Below, piece after piece: positions 1 through 9,736 of a stretch of 64,000 bases of DNA. Source of the stretch: JABDMH01 sp965222645 (GTDB lineage Bacteria > Bacteroidota > Bacteroidia > Chitinophagales > Saprospiraceae); the NCBI GenBank assembly GCA_965222645.1, contig OZ244968.1, positions 3,968,001 through 4,032,000 on the forward strand, in the 5' to 3' direction. The translations under genes were made by a program, and so were the position numbers. Each line of letters begins with the position of its first letter. The stretch's first letter is position 1. The notes under the pieces were generated by a model. It was given only the letters and a program-made list of their open reading frames with translations. It made no database searches and had not been told where the DNA came from.

Positions 1-285
1 AAAAACTGGGTAATCTGTGGAGTATTCGCGTGCCACTTCACGCCTTTGCGAACTCAGAGAAAAATCTACTCTTCCAAAACCGCTTACCTGCATTCCTGTA
101 AACCGTCCCGGTGAGCAGGTTGCAATCTCCCAAATTCAGGCTTGCCAATCTCTCCGGGCCTGGGAATCCTTCCCATTTGCCTACTATCCCACTATCCTAC
201 TTCCCCACTTCACTTCTCACTCGTGCAGAGCGATTAAAGTGATAAGGGGTTGCTTCGCTGCGAAGGTGATCGTTTATTCTGCAAA
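1..285. other. Gene-less left edge with dispersed-repeat fragments
   Basis: I see no convincing gene here. Positions about 138-172 hold a paired GGCTTGCCAATC / GGCCTGGGAATCC motif that recurs near 48088-48130. Positions about 181-222 are CT/AC-rich (ACTATCC, CTTCCCCACTTC) and are the reverse-complement type of the AGTGGGGAAGTGG minisatellite at 43.7 kb. A small hairpin (TTCG CTG CGAA) lies near 253-263. The stretch follows the stop of the response regulator gene that ends at 286, so it is downstream spacer. Confidence 0.5.
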
Positions 286-972
286 TTAGTACACAAATCT
301 GTATCCGATTCCTTTCAGGGTAATAATCTGGACGTTGGGATCAGATTTGAGATGACTTCTCAGTTTTGTGATATATACGTCCAAATTTCGAGAATTAAAG
401 AAATGGTCGTCACCCCAAAGATCCATCATGATTTTTTTTCTTGGAATAGGTTGATGGGGCTGTTTACATAATATTTTGAGTAATTCATTCTCTTTGTGAG
501 AAAGTTTTACCGTGTGATCACCAGAGCTTAGATTCAGCTTAGACGGATTAAATTCAAAAGTGCCAAAATTAAATATTTCCAGTTTGTGTGATGGTGCAGC
601 GGAATTAGTAATTGACAAAAGATTTTCGATGCGAATAATCAATTCTTCAAGACTAAATGGTTTTTTAATGTAATCGTTTCCTCCTGATTTAAATCCTTCC
701 ACCACGTCATCAGTTTGGACTTTGGCAGTGAGAAATAATATCGGAACACTAGAATTAAAGCTCTTGATTTCCTTTGCAAGGGAAAATCCATCCTTTCCGG
801 GCAGCATGACATCTAGCAGGCAGATGTGTGGTTGTACACTGTGGAAGGTGCGGAGGACTTCCTTTCCATTTGACACCATGTGCACCTCATAATTTCTGCT
901 CTCCAAGCTTTCTTTGACAATCTTGCCCAGGAAAATCTCATCTTCAGCATATAATATTTTTGTTGTGGTCAT
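286..972 (-). CDS. OmpR-family response regulator
   Basis: Cytoplasmic two-component response regulator of 228 residues. The receiver domain fills residues about 4-120: acidic pair E10/D11, phosphoacceptor D54 in LLDVMLPGKDGF, the conserved threonine in FLTAK, and the lysine of KKPFSLEEL. The rest is a Trans_reg_C winged helix (LSHKENELLKIL, then RNLDVYITKLRSHL and the terminal wing IKGIGYR-like LKGIGYRFVY), so it should bind DNA. It starts 8 bp after the stop of the histidine kinase gene, which puts both in one operon with the kinase first. The target genes cannot be seen; the divergent GLPGLI/outer-membrane pair is an obvious candidate but only by position. Confidence 0.95.
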   Translation of the reverse strand: MTTTKILYAEDEIFLGKIVKESLESRNYEVHMVSNGKEVLRTFHSVQPHICLLDVMLPGKDGFSLAKEIKSFNSSVPILFLTAKVQTDDVVEGFKSGGNDYIKKPFSLEELIIRIENLLSITNSAAPSHKLEIFNFGTFEFNPSKLNLSSGDHTVKLSHKENELLKILCKQPHQPIPRKKIMMDLWGDDHFFNSRNLDVYITKLRSHLKSDPNVQIITLKGIGYRFVY

Positions 973-980
973 TAATTCAT

Positions 981-2384
981 TTACTTCAGATCTGCTTGTG
1001 GCAGATTAATTAGAAACTGACTGCCTTCACCCGGGCTGCTGTGTGCTTTTATTGTTCCTTTGTGCTGTTTGATGACCCCGGCTACATAGCTTAGCCCCAG
1101 ACCATAACCTTTTACATTGTGGATATTTTCTGATGGTACGCGAAAAAATTTCTCAAAAACTTTATTGAGATAAACCTGTGGGATGCCGACACCATTGTCA
1201 CTTATCTTAAGTGTCACATTTTTTTTAACATGAGTGAGCTCAACCTTGATTTCTGGTTTGTTTTTGCAGTATTTGAGCGCATTGTCCAAGAGATTATAGA
1301 GCACACTTGTAATGTGGAGACGGTCGCCCTTTACAAAGACCGGCGTTCCACTATTTTCAAATTGTACTTCAGCACCAGCTTGATCAAAACGAAGTTGCAT
1401 CGTTTTTAAAATATCGTTGATGAGACTGGATAGTTCTAATTTTTCTACTGAAATATTATCCTGAGCATCACTGGTCACAGATTTTAATACACTGTCTACT
1501 AATAGTGATAAGCGGTTTAATTCGTTTTTCGAAATCTCTAAATACTCGGCCCTTTTCTTTTGATCATCGTTTCCTTTAAATTTATCTAACGCCTCTAGTG
1601 CTACCCGGACTGTGGAAATCGGAGTATTTAATTCGTGACTAATATTACTTATGAGTTCTTTCTGCATCAGAGAAAGTCTGCGATGTTTTTGTAAGGTCCG
1701 GTAAGTGAGGACAAAGGCCATGATTGTAAGGATCATGGTTATGACCACAATAGCAATCTGTTTGGAAATCGCCTTCAGAGCTTCCATACGTGTTGGGGTT
1801 ACTGATAAGTGATAGGAGGTATTGGAATACAGATCAAAAAATGATCTCGTATAGAACGAACCACTTAAAGTGTCTTTAGTATTCTTTAAATCATAGGTGC
1901 CACTGTATCCTGTAAAACTTTGCCCCAGATGATTTTGCAGGAGTTTAAAAGCCATATCTGCGAGGCTGTCTATGTCTGTGTTATCGGAAAAAAAGGATCC
2001 ATCATTGATGGCCAGAGGCATGGAGAGTGATCCGAGAATATCTCCCTTGTGCTCTACTCTGGCTTTATGCCGTCTTGCTCTTAAATGCATTTTTTTATTA
2101 CCTGCACTGCTTTCTTTTGCCATCGTCGAATCCAATCTCATTCTCAATATTCGAAGGTCTCTTCCTTCTGGGATCTTATTTTCTATTTCGAGATCAAAAC
2201 TTGCTTGCAGTAAAGAATCTTCGAGTGAGCGGATGGCATTGCCAAATCTGTGATTGCCATCTTGCACGATATTGTTTACTTCGCGATTATAACTACTGTG
2301 TAGCCAGGAGAAGGTCAAAAAAGACAATAGCCCTGCACATAGGAACATCAGCCATACTATTGGATCTTGCCACCAGACTTTCAT
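981..2384 (-). CDS. Two-component sensor histidine kinase
   Basis: Inner-membrane sensor kinase, 467 residues. TM1 at about 9-27 and TM2 at about 208-228 enclose a roughly 180-residue extracytoplasmic sensor region with no family that I recognise and a very basic patch around 97-113. The cytoplasmic part has a HisKA domain with H250 in NISHELNTPISTVR, and a HATPase_c domain with the N box (LYNLLDNALKYC), G1 (ISDNGVGIP), F box (KFFRVP) and G2 (GYGLGLSYV). All catalytic motifs are intact. The partner is the OmpR-type regulator 8 bp downstream. Signal unknown. Confidence 0.95.
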   Translation of the reverse strand: MKVWWQDPIVWLMFLCAGLLSFLTFSWLHSSYNREVNNIVQDGNHRFGNAIRSLEDSLLQASFDLEIENKIPEGRDLRILRMRLDSTMAKESSAGNKKMHLRARRHKARVEHKGDILGSLSMPLAINDGSFFSDNTDIDSLADMAFKLLQNHLGQSFTGYSGTYDLKNTKDTLSGSFYTRSFFDLYSNTSYHLSVTPTRMEALKAISKQIAIVVITMILTIMAFVLTYRTLQKHRRLSLMQKELISNISHELNTPISTVRVALEALDKFKGNDDQKKRAEYLEISKNELNRLSLLVDSVLKSVTSDAQDNISVEKLELSSLINDILKTMQLRFDQAGAEVQFENSGTPVFVKGDRLHITSVLYNLLDNALKYCKNKPEIKVELTHVKKNVTLKISDNGVGIPQVYLNKVFEKFFRVPSENIHNVKGYGLGLSYVAGVIKQHKGTIKAHSSPGEGSQFLINLPQADLK

Positions 2385-2481
2385 GACACAAAAATAGAAG
2401 ATAGAACTGTGGTGTGCACAGCAATTAACGTTATTTAACCTCGAACAAGGAATGATTAACTTTCCCGGGTCGTTTAGTCTG

Positions 2482-2489
2482 TATCTTTG
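2482..2489 (+). promoter_or_regulatory. Bacteroidota-type -7 element (TATCTTTG)
   Basis: The octamer TATCTTTG matches the Bacteroidota consensus TAnnTTTG exactly. It lies 17 bp before the ATG at 2507, with a TTT-rich -33-like stretch about 19 bp upstream (near 2460). It would drive the GLPGLI/outer-membrane pair. Predicted from sequence only. Confidence 0.55.
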
Positions 2490-2506
2490 TAAAAAAAATT
2501 ATTGTC

Positions 2507-3244
2507 ATGAAACTTCTTTTTTCATTCTTTTTGTCGATTGCATCATTTTCAGCCCTCGCTCAAACCACGGGTGAAATCTCATATACGGAAACGGTTGATT
2601 TGCACAGGCGACTCACGGGCGAGCGAGAGCAGTTCAAAGAGTTTGTTCCAAAGACACGAAGTTTGAAAATGGTACTGACGTTTGATGACCATCAGGCCAT
2701 TTATAGGAAATCTGAGGTTCAGGATGAGGTTACGGATGGAAGGGGTATGGGAAGGCGGATGAGCATGCGCATGATGGGTGCTTCAGGTACATTGTGGCAG
2801 GATTATAAAAGTGGGGCGCGAGTGGAGGAGCGCGATTTTATGGATAAGAAGTTTCTGATCAGTGGTGAGCCTCATACATATCCCTGGAAACTGACAGGTG
2901 AGACTATGCAAGTAGGTCAATACCTCTGCCAGCAGGCCACTTTCGAAGACAGTGCGAGGCAGGTTGTAGCGTGGTTTACCCCAACTGTGGCAGTACCTTT
3001 GGGGCCAGGTCAATTTGGTCAGCTACCCGGATTGATCTTACATGTAGATATTAATGAGGGAGAGCGTACAATCACAGCTGAAGAAATAAATCTTAAAGAA
3101 ATAGACAGCAGTACGATCTCAGAACCCAAAAAAGGAAAGAATGTGACAGAAGAGGAATTTAGAGAGATCGTGCGAGAAAAAATGAAGGAGATGCGAGCCA
3201 GTGGAGATGGAGGAAGGATGTTCATCCGTAGACAGAGGAATTAA
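2507..3244 (+). CDS. GLPGLI family secreted protein
   Basis: Exported protein of 245 residues with a clean signal peptide (MKLLFSFFLSIASFSALAQ). It belongs to the Bacteroidota GLPGLI family: the signature region reads FGQLPGLILHVDINEG at about residues 168-183, followed by TITAEEI. A Met/Arg-rich stretch (about residues 82-96) precedes the core, and the C terminus is Lys/Arg/Glu-rich, ending in RRQRN. The family's biochemical role is unknown, but its genes are regularly paired with TonB-receptor-like barrels, as here (30 bp gap to the next gene). A copper/metal link has been suggested for some members; the Met-rich segment is compatible but proves nothing. Confidence 0.9.
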   Translation: MKLLFSFFLSIASFSALAQTTGEISYTETVDLHRRLTGEREQFKEFVPKTRSLKMVLTFDDHQAIYRKSEVQDEVTDGRGMGRRMSMRMMGASGTLWQDYKSGARVEERDFMDKKFLISGEPHTYPWKLTGETMQVGQYLCQQATFEDSARQVVAWFTPTVAVPLGPGQFGQLPGLILHVDINEGERTITAEEINLKEIDSSTISEPKKGKNVTEEEFREIVREKMKEMRASGDGGRMFIRRQRN

Positions 3245-3274
3245 ATTGACCAGATATTATAAAACGAAGCAGAA

Positions 3275-6070
3275 ATGAGGATTTATTTCTTTTTATTACT
3301 CGTGGCCGTCCATCTAAATCTATGGGGTCAGGAGGCAAAACATGTCACTCTTTCCGGAGTAGTGGCTGATTCTGCGACCGGAGGTCTTGCCAGTTCGACT
3401 GTGATTTTACTCAATCCGGTGGATTCTGTCATAGCCAGTTTTGCCATCACTGACACTGACGGTAACTTCACTGTAAAACGCGTGACGCCGGGAGACTACA
3501 TTCTGCAGGTGAGTTTTATCGGATATCAACCACACGAACAGGAGCTGAAGGTGGCCGGTGATAAAACGGAGGTCAATCTTGGGGTAATTACACTTGAAAC
3601 TGCTAATGCTGCACTTGATGAGGTATTGGTAAAAGGAGAGCGCATACCTATGATGATCAATAAGGATACGATTATTTATAGTGCCGATGCTTTTAAAACA
3701 AGACCGAATGATGTCGTGGAAGATTTGCTGAAAAAGCTGCCGGGAGTGGAGGTTGAGAGCGACGGGACAATAAAAGCACAAGGCGAAGAAGTGCAACAAG
3801 TACTGGTGGATGGAAAAGAATTCTTCGGTAAGGATCCTCAAATTGCGGTGAAGAATCTACCGGCTGCTGCAGTGGACAAGGTGGAGGTATTTGACAAAAA
3901 ATCGGATGCCGCTGAGTTTACCGGCATTGATGACGGCCTGGAGGAGAAGGCAATTAATCTCGAACTAAAAGAAGATCACAAGAAAGGTCTTTTTGGGAGC
4001 CTCTCGGCTGGATACGGGACTGATGAACGCTTCGAGACAAAGGCGGTGTTAAACAAGTTTTCTAAAAATCAACAGATCAGCTTTTTAGGAATGGCCAATA
4101 ATGTAAATCGGCAGGGGTTTTCAATGGATGAGTTTATCGGTTTTTCCGGAGGTCTCGGAAATTTAATGGGTAGGGGAGGCATGGTGAGGATAGACGGGAA
4201 TAACAATGCAATACCACTGAGTCAGGGTGTGAGTAACGGGTTTGTAAATACAGGAGCAGGCGGAATAAATTTTAATCATGATTTTGATAAAAAAACAGAG
4301 TTAAATCTCAGTTATTTTTATAGTGATATCAAAAATGTCAAAGACCGGTATCTCACTCAAGAAAGTGTCAATGCAAATAGCGAGTATTTTGGTGAAGAGT
4401 CTGAAGAACAAACAGCGAATACAGATGGTCACCGGTTGAGCGGGCGGTTGGACTATGAAATAGATTCTACACAAAATATCAGACTTAGGTCGACCTTGTC
4501 ATTTAGCGGGTCAGAAATGAATCTGCTTGCCAATAGTATGATTTTGAATCAACAGGGATTATTGGCCAATACGGGATCGCGTGATAATGTGGGAGAGGGG
4601 GACGAGATGAAATTCAACACTGAGTTAATTTATAGAAAAAAATTCGGGAAAAAAGGCAGAAATATGACCGCTGGATTTACTTTGGCTTCAAACACAACAG
4701 ATCAGCTTATCTTTCTCAATTCAACAACAATTTTCGAGGAAAGTCTAAACAGAGCGGGATTCACGGAGTTGGTCATGCAGGATCAGACAGAAAGTAATGA
4801 CGCTAACAATTATAAAATAAATCTATCCTACACAGAACCACTGGGTAATAACAATTTCCTTTATCTCGGATACACCAGGCAAAATTTTTCAAACAACGTC
4901 ATAAAAGATGTCTTTGATAATGATCTCGATGGAGAAAGAGTGTTTAATGACCGGTTGAGCAATCTGTATAATCGCGACTATATTTATGATCGTGGAGAAA
5001 CATCCTGGCGTTGGATAAAAGATAATTCTAATCTTCAAATTGGGGTAAATGCACAAAGGTCATCTTTGGTCGGGATCTTTCCAGAGAGTGAGGATGAGGA
5101 TATCCTTAAAAAGTATTTTAATCTACTTCCAAAATTGTCCTGGAACTACGACTTTGCATCCTCCAAAAGTTTGAGATTGTCATATACTACAAATGTGAGG
5201 GAGCCATCACTGCAGCAGCTACAACCGATAGTCGACAATTCAAATCCACTAATGGTCTATATCGGAAATCCGGATCTTCGCCCTGAATATACACATAGAT
5301 TAATGATGCGATACTTCTCTTTTAGTCAGTTCAGTATGACTAATTTTTTTGCAATGATTAATGCTAATTACACAGATAATGCTATCGTAAATGCACGGAC
5401 AATTGATGAGAATTTTCGACAAATAACTACTCCCATAAATGTGGAAAATGATTACCGGATCTCTTCCTTTACCGGATTTGGTACGCCACTCAGGTTCCTG
5501 CAATCAAGGTTTAATCTACATGGCAATCTCAGTTACAACAAAGGGCGTGTCTTCATCAACAACCTCGAGGAAAATACCGATAGAATTTCTCCATCCATTG
5601 ATGTCTCCTTTGACAATTTAAAAAAGGATATTTTGGACCTCCGGATCGGTACTAAGCTGGGCTCATCTCAAACCATGTACTCAATAAGTAGTGACCTGGA
5701 TCAAAGGTATACCAACACTACATACTACTCAGATATAAATGTGAGCATCGGTGATTCATGGAATATTGGCACATCACTAGATTATAAAATCTATAATACT
5801 CAGGATGAAACTCAGCGGATACCGTTGTGGAATGCCTCTGTGTCTAAATACTTATTGAAGAGAAGAGGTGAATTAAAACTGGCCGCCTATGATATTCTCG
5901 ATCGAAATGCTGGAATTTTGCAAAATATCGATCTCAACTATATTGAGACTGTGCAAATTGAATCCCTTGCACAGTATTTCATGGTGAGTTTTACCTATGC
6001 GATAAATCAGATGATAGGGCAATCAAATTTACCTAAGGGAGGTATGCGCATGCACCGCGTGAGAAAATAA
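3275..6070 (+). CDS. Outer-membrane TonB-receptor-like beta-barrel (GLPGLI partner)
   Basis: Large outer-membrane protein, 931 residues, with signal peptide MRIYFFLLLVAVHLNLWGQ. A carboxypeptidase-regulatory-like beta-sandwich follows (about 24-110: LSGVVADSATGG ... GDYILQVSFIGY), then a plug-like domain (about 125-215: VVEDLLKKLPGVEV, DGKEFFGKDP, NLPAAAVDKVEVFD) and a long barrel with many aromatic-alternating strands. This is the form found next to GLPGLI proteins, where the barrel resembles TonB-dependent receptors but lacks a clear SusC-type TonB box. It probably transports or anchors an unknown ligand. Cotranscribed with the GLPGLI gene. Confidence 0.88.
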   Translation: MRIYFFLLLVAVHLNLWGQEAKHVTLSGVVADSATGGLASSTVILLNPVDSVIASFAITDTDGNFTVKRVTPGDYILQVSFIGYQPHEQELKVAGDKTEVNLGVITLETANAALDEVLVKGERIPMMINKDTIIYSADAFKTRPNDVVEDLLKKLPGVEVESDGTIKAQGEEVQQVLVDGKEFFGKDPQIAVKNLPAAAVDKVEVFDKKSDAAEFTGIDDGLEEKAINLELKEDHKKGLFGSLSAGYGTDERFETKAVLNKFSKNQQISFLGMANNVNRQGFSMDEFIGFSGGLGNLMGRGGMVRIDGNNNAIPLSQGVSNGFVNTGAGGINFNHDFDKKTELNLSYFYSDIKNVKDRYLTQESVNANSEYFGEESEEQTANTDGHRLSGRLDYEIDSTQNIRLRSTLSFSGSEMNLLANSMILNQQGLLANTGSRDNVGEGDEMKFNTELIYRKKFGKKGRNMTAGFTLASNTTDQLIFLNSTTIFEESLNRAGFTELVMQDQTESNDANNYKINLSYTEPLGNNNFLYLGYTRQNFSNNVIKDVFDNDLDGERVFNDRLSNLYNRDYIYDRGETSWRWIKDNSNLQIGVNAQRSSLVGIFPESEDEDILKKYFNLLPKLSWNYDFASSKSLRLSYTTNVREPSLQQLQPIVDNSNPLMVYIGNPDLRPEYTHRLMMRYFSFSQFSMTNFFAMINANYTDNAIVNARTIDENFRQITTPINVENDYRISSFTGFGTPLRFLQSRFNLHGNLSYNKGRVFINNLEENTDRISPSIDVSFDNLKKDILDLRIGTKLGSSQTMYSISSDLDQRYTNTTYYSDINVSIGDSWNIGTSLDYKIYNTQDETQRIPLWNASVSKYLLKRRGELKLAAYDILDRNAGILQNIDLNYIETVQIESLAQYFMVSFTYAINQMIGQSNLPKGGMRMHRVRK

Positions 6071-6225
6071 GACCGGACTTTTCCAGATCCACTTAGCCGA
6101 AGGAACTACTCGACGGGAGAAAAAAAATTGAGCTGGAGATCGGTTGTCTTAAACCAAGTCGCCACTGTATTCGTTTGCATAGTAAGAAGAACAAAGGGTA
6201 TTTTGTTGTCTATTATCTTCAAGCT

Positions 6226-7371
6226 ATGTTTTGCAGGTTACTGATTGTCTCCATCCTACTTATCATTGGAATCCCGGAATCTAAAGGGCAGGTTGCGGAG
6301 TATGATTTCAGTAAGATCGATGAATGGGCGAGCGGATTGAAACTACAGGATACCGCACTCCGGGAGTTTACAAAGCTCCTTGTTTCTCGGGCGGAAAATG
6401 ACCTGGAAAAGATCAGGGCAATTCATCAGTTTGTGATTCATTTCCTCGACTATGATCACCAAAGGCTTTATTCCGAAAGATATAGGGTCAATCAGAATAT
6501 TCATCAGATTCTGCTGCGCAGGCGAGGCATTTGCTCCGACTACGCCAGACTCATTGCTCAAATGTCAGGTTATGCTGGTATCGATTGCCGTACAATCACT
6601 GGTTTTAGTAAGCAACTGGGTAAGAACTCAGATATCAGTGAGACTCCTGATCACGTCTGGAATCTAGTGAATATTGACAATAGCTACTATCTCTTAGATG
6701 CCACATGGGATAGTAACACACTATATGCTGATGACCGCTTTAAGAGGGAATATGGAGTAGATTATTTTCTTACGCCACCCCACTTATTTATAAAAAACCA
6801 TTACCCTGTTTTAGACTTTTTCCAATTGCTTGATTGTCCTGTCGCTTTCACTGAATTTGTCGAGGGAGTGGACACGGTAAGATTTAGAGATTCGTGCAGT
6901 TTTAGTTATCGCGATTCGATCTTAGAATTCTACACACAACCAGTTGTGTCCCGCAAGATAGTTGAGAACAAACGCGCCTTTCTTCTCAATGCCAGTGTAA
7001 AGAATAAATATGCCTGGGGTCACGCCATAATAGATGATGCTATTTTGATAAAGGAACGTGCAGACAGCCTTTATTTTCTTGACAAATGTGCACAGGCGTT
7101 GCCTCTTTACGAATCTTCGTTGGCTTCCTTTGTACACGCCTCAGAATTAGCACGATTATATGAATGGCAAACAGTGGCTTATGGACTATGCCATCTGAAT
7201 TATGCTCAAGTTTACTACAAGTTGTTTCATGACAAGGACAAACCTGTTGTGAGTCATGTCAAGGATCATTTACAAAAAGCCAGAGAGATCCTGATGGGTC
7301 TGCGCGAAAGTAAATTTCTGATCACAGGTGCTTTGGATCAGATCGAACAACAACTTGAAATCCTGGAATAA
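6226..7371 (+). CDS. Secreted transglutaminase-like (cysteine protease fold) protein
   Basis: Exported 381-residue protein; start chosen at 6226 because MFCRLLIVSILLIIGIPESKG then forms a normal signal peptide (an in-frame ATG at 6175 would add 17 residues). A transglutaminase-core domain contains the full catalytic triad: Cys in RRGICSDYARL (codon 6532-6534), His in PDHVWNLVNI and Asp in YLLDATWD. Members of this superfamily act as transglutaminases or, more often in bacteria, as peptidases of cell-wall or matrix peptides. The C-terminal 150 residues are helical and TPR-like. It stands alone between the outer-membrane pair and a convergent Fe-S gene. Confidence 0.85.
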   Translation: MFCRLLIVSILLIIGIPESKGQVAEYDFSKIDEWASGLKLQDTALREFTKLLVSRAENDLEKIRAIHQFVIHFLDYDHQRLYSERYRVNQNIHQILLRRRGICSDYARLIAQMSGYAGIDCRTITGFSKQLGKNSDISETPDHVWNLVNIDNSYYLLDATWDSNTLYADDRFKREYGVDYFLTPPHLFIKNHYPVLDFFQLLDCPVAFTEFVEGVDTVRFRDSCSFSYRDSILEFYTQPVVSRKIVENKRAFLLNASVKNKYAWGHAIIDDAILIKERADSLYFLDKCAQALPLYESSLASFVHASELARLYEWQTVAYGLCHLNYAQVYYKLFHDKDKPVVSHVKDHLQKAREILMGLRESKFLITGALDQIEQQLEILE

Positions 7372-7405
7372 GTGTACACCCAAGACAGGGTCCAGGAATT
7401 CGAGT

Positions 7406-7828
7406 TTATCCCTGGAATCCACTTTCTTTATGCCCGCCGTCACAATAGGGTTTATTTTTAGAGTGACCGCATCTGCAAAAGGCGGTGGTTTTCGATTTAT
7501 TTTCCGTCCGATCATCGGGGTTGACCACGGTGAGAAGGCCATGTACCAGCAATGGACCATTCTGCATCACCTCTACCCGGATGGGTTTTGCTTCAGCGCT
7601 TTTGACTTCGTTTTTAATAGCATAGGATAAAGCTCCTGAAGGACATTTGTCAATCTGAGATTTCAGTTCATCTACGGAAGCCCCTGCCACATTGATCCAT
7701 GGTTTTGCCTCCGGATCATAGACCTGCGGAAGTCGTTTCACACATTCTCCAGCATGGATGCAGAGTCCGGGCCTCCATTCCACAGTGAATTCTCCTTTAG
7801 CATACTTTTTTACCAATTCTTTTTCCAT
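7406..7828 (-). CDS. Divergent Fe-S domain plus CDGSH iron-sulfur protein
   Basis: Small cytoplasmic redox protein (140 residues) with two Fe-S modules. The N-terminal half is a divergent monocluster ferredoxin-like domain (WRPGLCIHAGECVKRLP ... IDKCPSGALSY). The C-terminal tail is a CDGSH-type [2Fe-2S] motif, FCRCGHSKNKPYCDGGH, with its three Cys and one His. This two-domain arrangement is common in Bacteroidota and Actinobacteria, where the partner is unknown. It is convergent with the transglutaminase gene and has a 227-bp upstream spacer separating it from the LytTR locus. Confidence 0.9.
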   Translation of the reverse strand: MEKELVKKYAKGEFTVEWRPGLCIHAGECVKRLPQVYDPEAKPWINVAGASVDELKSQIDKCPSGALSYAIKNEVKSAEAKPIRVEVMQNGPLLVHGLLTVVNPDDRTENKSKTTAFCRCGHSKNKPYCDGGHKESGFQG

Positions 7829-8055
7829 ATCCCGAGTTAGTATTTTGTGAATATATTCAATTCTAACATGAAATCCACTGAGAAGTTCAGGTAGAATATG
7901 GAGTTAGGTGAGTATTTGCATCTCAGATATCTGAATCATTGATGAGACGATTTATTATGATCGCACCATTTCGCTCCCCGCAATTTAGAATTCTTGTAAG
8001 GGCTGACATATTTTTAGTAGATAAACTCAACAGATCAGTCATAGTAAGTAGTAAT

Positions 8056-8736
8056 TTATCTTAGCAGGCTTTGTATTTGATCCCGGTGACTTTCAGATAT
8101 TGGAATCTTCGTGTCACCGATTACTAAGTGACGACCCTCATGATAATTTATTACATCAATATTTACAACGTAAGACCGGTGTACCCTTACAAATGAACCA
8201 GGTAATTGATCTGAAAACCCCATGAGGGTATCTTTTGTAAGGTGTGTTTTTGTCTTAGTAAAGACCCTTACATAATCACCATAGGCTTGTAAATAGAGTA
8301 TATCACTATCTTTTACCCTGTACGTTCTCTTCCCTTCGCGGATATTGACATAATTAGATTCCGTCTGTTGAGGAGTGTTAAATTCGGTCCTGATTTTATT
8401 TAAAGTGGAGTTGAATCTGGCAAAAGAAACCGGTTTTACCAGGTAATCAAATGCCCTGACCTCAAATGCTTCGACTGCATATTACGGATGTGCGGTAATA
8501 AAGACTACGATGGGTTTGACTTCCAATTGATGAAGCAACTCCATGCCAGAAAGGTTTGGCATCGAAATATCGATAAAGAGAACATCGATGTGTTGATCCA
8601 GCAAGATTTGTTGGGCTTCGATGGCTGACTTACATTCGCCGGCTACAAGGAAGTCCGCTTGCTCGTTTAGGTATTCGAGTATTATTTTTCTGGCAATGGG
8701 CTCGTCATCTACGACTAAACAACTAAGGTTTCTCAT
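8056..8736 (-). pseudogene. LytTR response regulator interrupted by an in-frame TAA
   Basis: Read in one frame, this 226-codon gene is a complete LytTR-type regulator apart from one stop at 8482-8484. Residues 1-84 are a receiver domain (VVDDEP, phosphoacceptor D in VLFIDISMPNLSG, ending VFITAHP). After the TAA the same frame resumes at once with YAVEAFEVRAFDYLVKPVSF, the normal receiver end, and then a LytTR DNA-binding domain (YLQAYGDYVRVFT, GFSDQLPGSFVRVHRSYVVN) to a normal stop at 8056-8058. Relatives usually have Gln or a similar residue here, so CAA to TAA is the simplest change. The ATG overlaps the kinase gene by 14 bp. Either a fresh pseudogene, a sequence error or stop read-through. 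Confidence 0.85.
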
Positions 8737-9736
8737 CAGGCCTGTGTTCTAAATTAATCGACAGGTACAATTTAAAAATATTGTCCGCAACCTCGTGTGT
8801 AATTTCATGCCCGTTTCCATAGATTAGCTCTAGTCGCTTTTTTACATTGTTAAGTCCTACACCTCCCTGGCGACTGTGATGGAGAGAAAGATTATTTTGG
8901 CTGTGAAATTTCAGATGGTGATCATTTATACTCAGCGATATATCGATAAAGGGATCGGCACGATTACAATGAACAAAACAATTCTCCACGAGAGGTAGAA
9001 ATATCAACGGTGCAATCACAAATTTTTCTATGTGACCTTCGATATTAAGACCTATGTTTTTTGAGTCTTCAAATCTTAACTTTTCGAGGGCGACGTAATT
9101 TGAAAGATACTCCACTTCAGCATGCAGAGGTACAAAGTCAGCATCCGTATCATAGATCAAATACCTCAATGAGTCTGACAAATGCAGTAAGTAGCTGCGT
9201 GTAGTTTTATCTTCATTGCTGGTTGCACCATAAATATTGTTTAGGCTATTAAACAGAAAGTGGGGGCTGATTTGACTCTTGAGGTTTTTTAGTTTTACCT
9301 GATGATTTTCCCTTTCTAATTGCAATTCCTTGTTTTTTAATCTAAACCAGGAAAAAGACAGATATAGGAGGAAAGAAATAACAAGATAGGCTGCAATAAA
9401 TTGAGCAATTTCTCTCGGTGTGTAGTAAGCGATAAAATAGTAGACTTTGAATGAAGGAACGAGAAATTTAAAAATTGTGAAATAGAGACATGTTCCGAAG
9501 AACAATAGAGCTAACGTAGTTGAAAAGTAGGCCCAGTATTTTTTGGGCTCAAATAGAGATTTTATTGCGTAAATGTGTAAATAGACGACCATTATTAGTG
9601 GAATGTGAAATAGACCAGTATAGACCACATCTCCAAAACCTGTGTTATAGTCTATCGTAAATAGTTTGTATAGCAGGAGAAATGAAATTGCCCAAAGGGC
9701 CAAGTGCAACCCAAACGTGAGAATTCGATTGTGCAT
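8723..9736 (-). CDS. LytS-type sensor histidine kinase
   Basis: Membrane histidine kinase of 337 residues. The start at 9736 is preferred because its ATG overlaps the upstream stop (TAATG) and is preceded by GGGAGGAG, a Shine-Dalgarno-like run that is rare in this phylum. The N-terminal 130 residues hold about four membrane segments. The His_kinase domain has H159 in SQISPHFLFNSLNNIYG, and the ATPase domain has LPLVENCFVHC and GGVGLNNVKKRLELIYG. The cognate LytTR regulator overlaps by 14 bp but is interrupted, so the pathway may be inactive unless the stop is read through. Confidence 0.93.
   Translation of the reverse strand: MHNRILTFGLHLALWAISFLLLYKLFTIDYNTGFGDVVYTGLFHIPLIMVVYLHIYAIKSLFEPKKYWAYFSTTLALLFFGTCLYFTIFKFLVPSFKVYYFIAYYTPREIAQFIAAYLVISFLLYLSFSWFRLKNKELQLERENHQVKLKNLKSQISPHFLFNSLNNIYGATSNEDKTTRSYLLHLSDSLRYLIYDTDADFVPLHAEVEYLSNYVALEKLRFEDSKNIGLNIEGHIEKFVIAPLIFLPLVENCFVHCNRADPFIDISLSINDHHLKFHSQNNLSLHHSRQGGVGLNNVKKRLELIYGNGHEITHEVADNIFKLYLSINLEHRPDEKP

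Noticed and set aside
17..289. Possible 90-residue protein at the left edge
   Set aside because: No homology that I recognise, low-complexity and dispersed-repeat content, and it overlaps the end of a real gene on the other strand.
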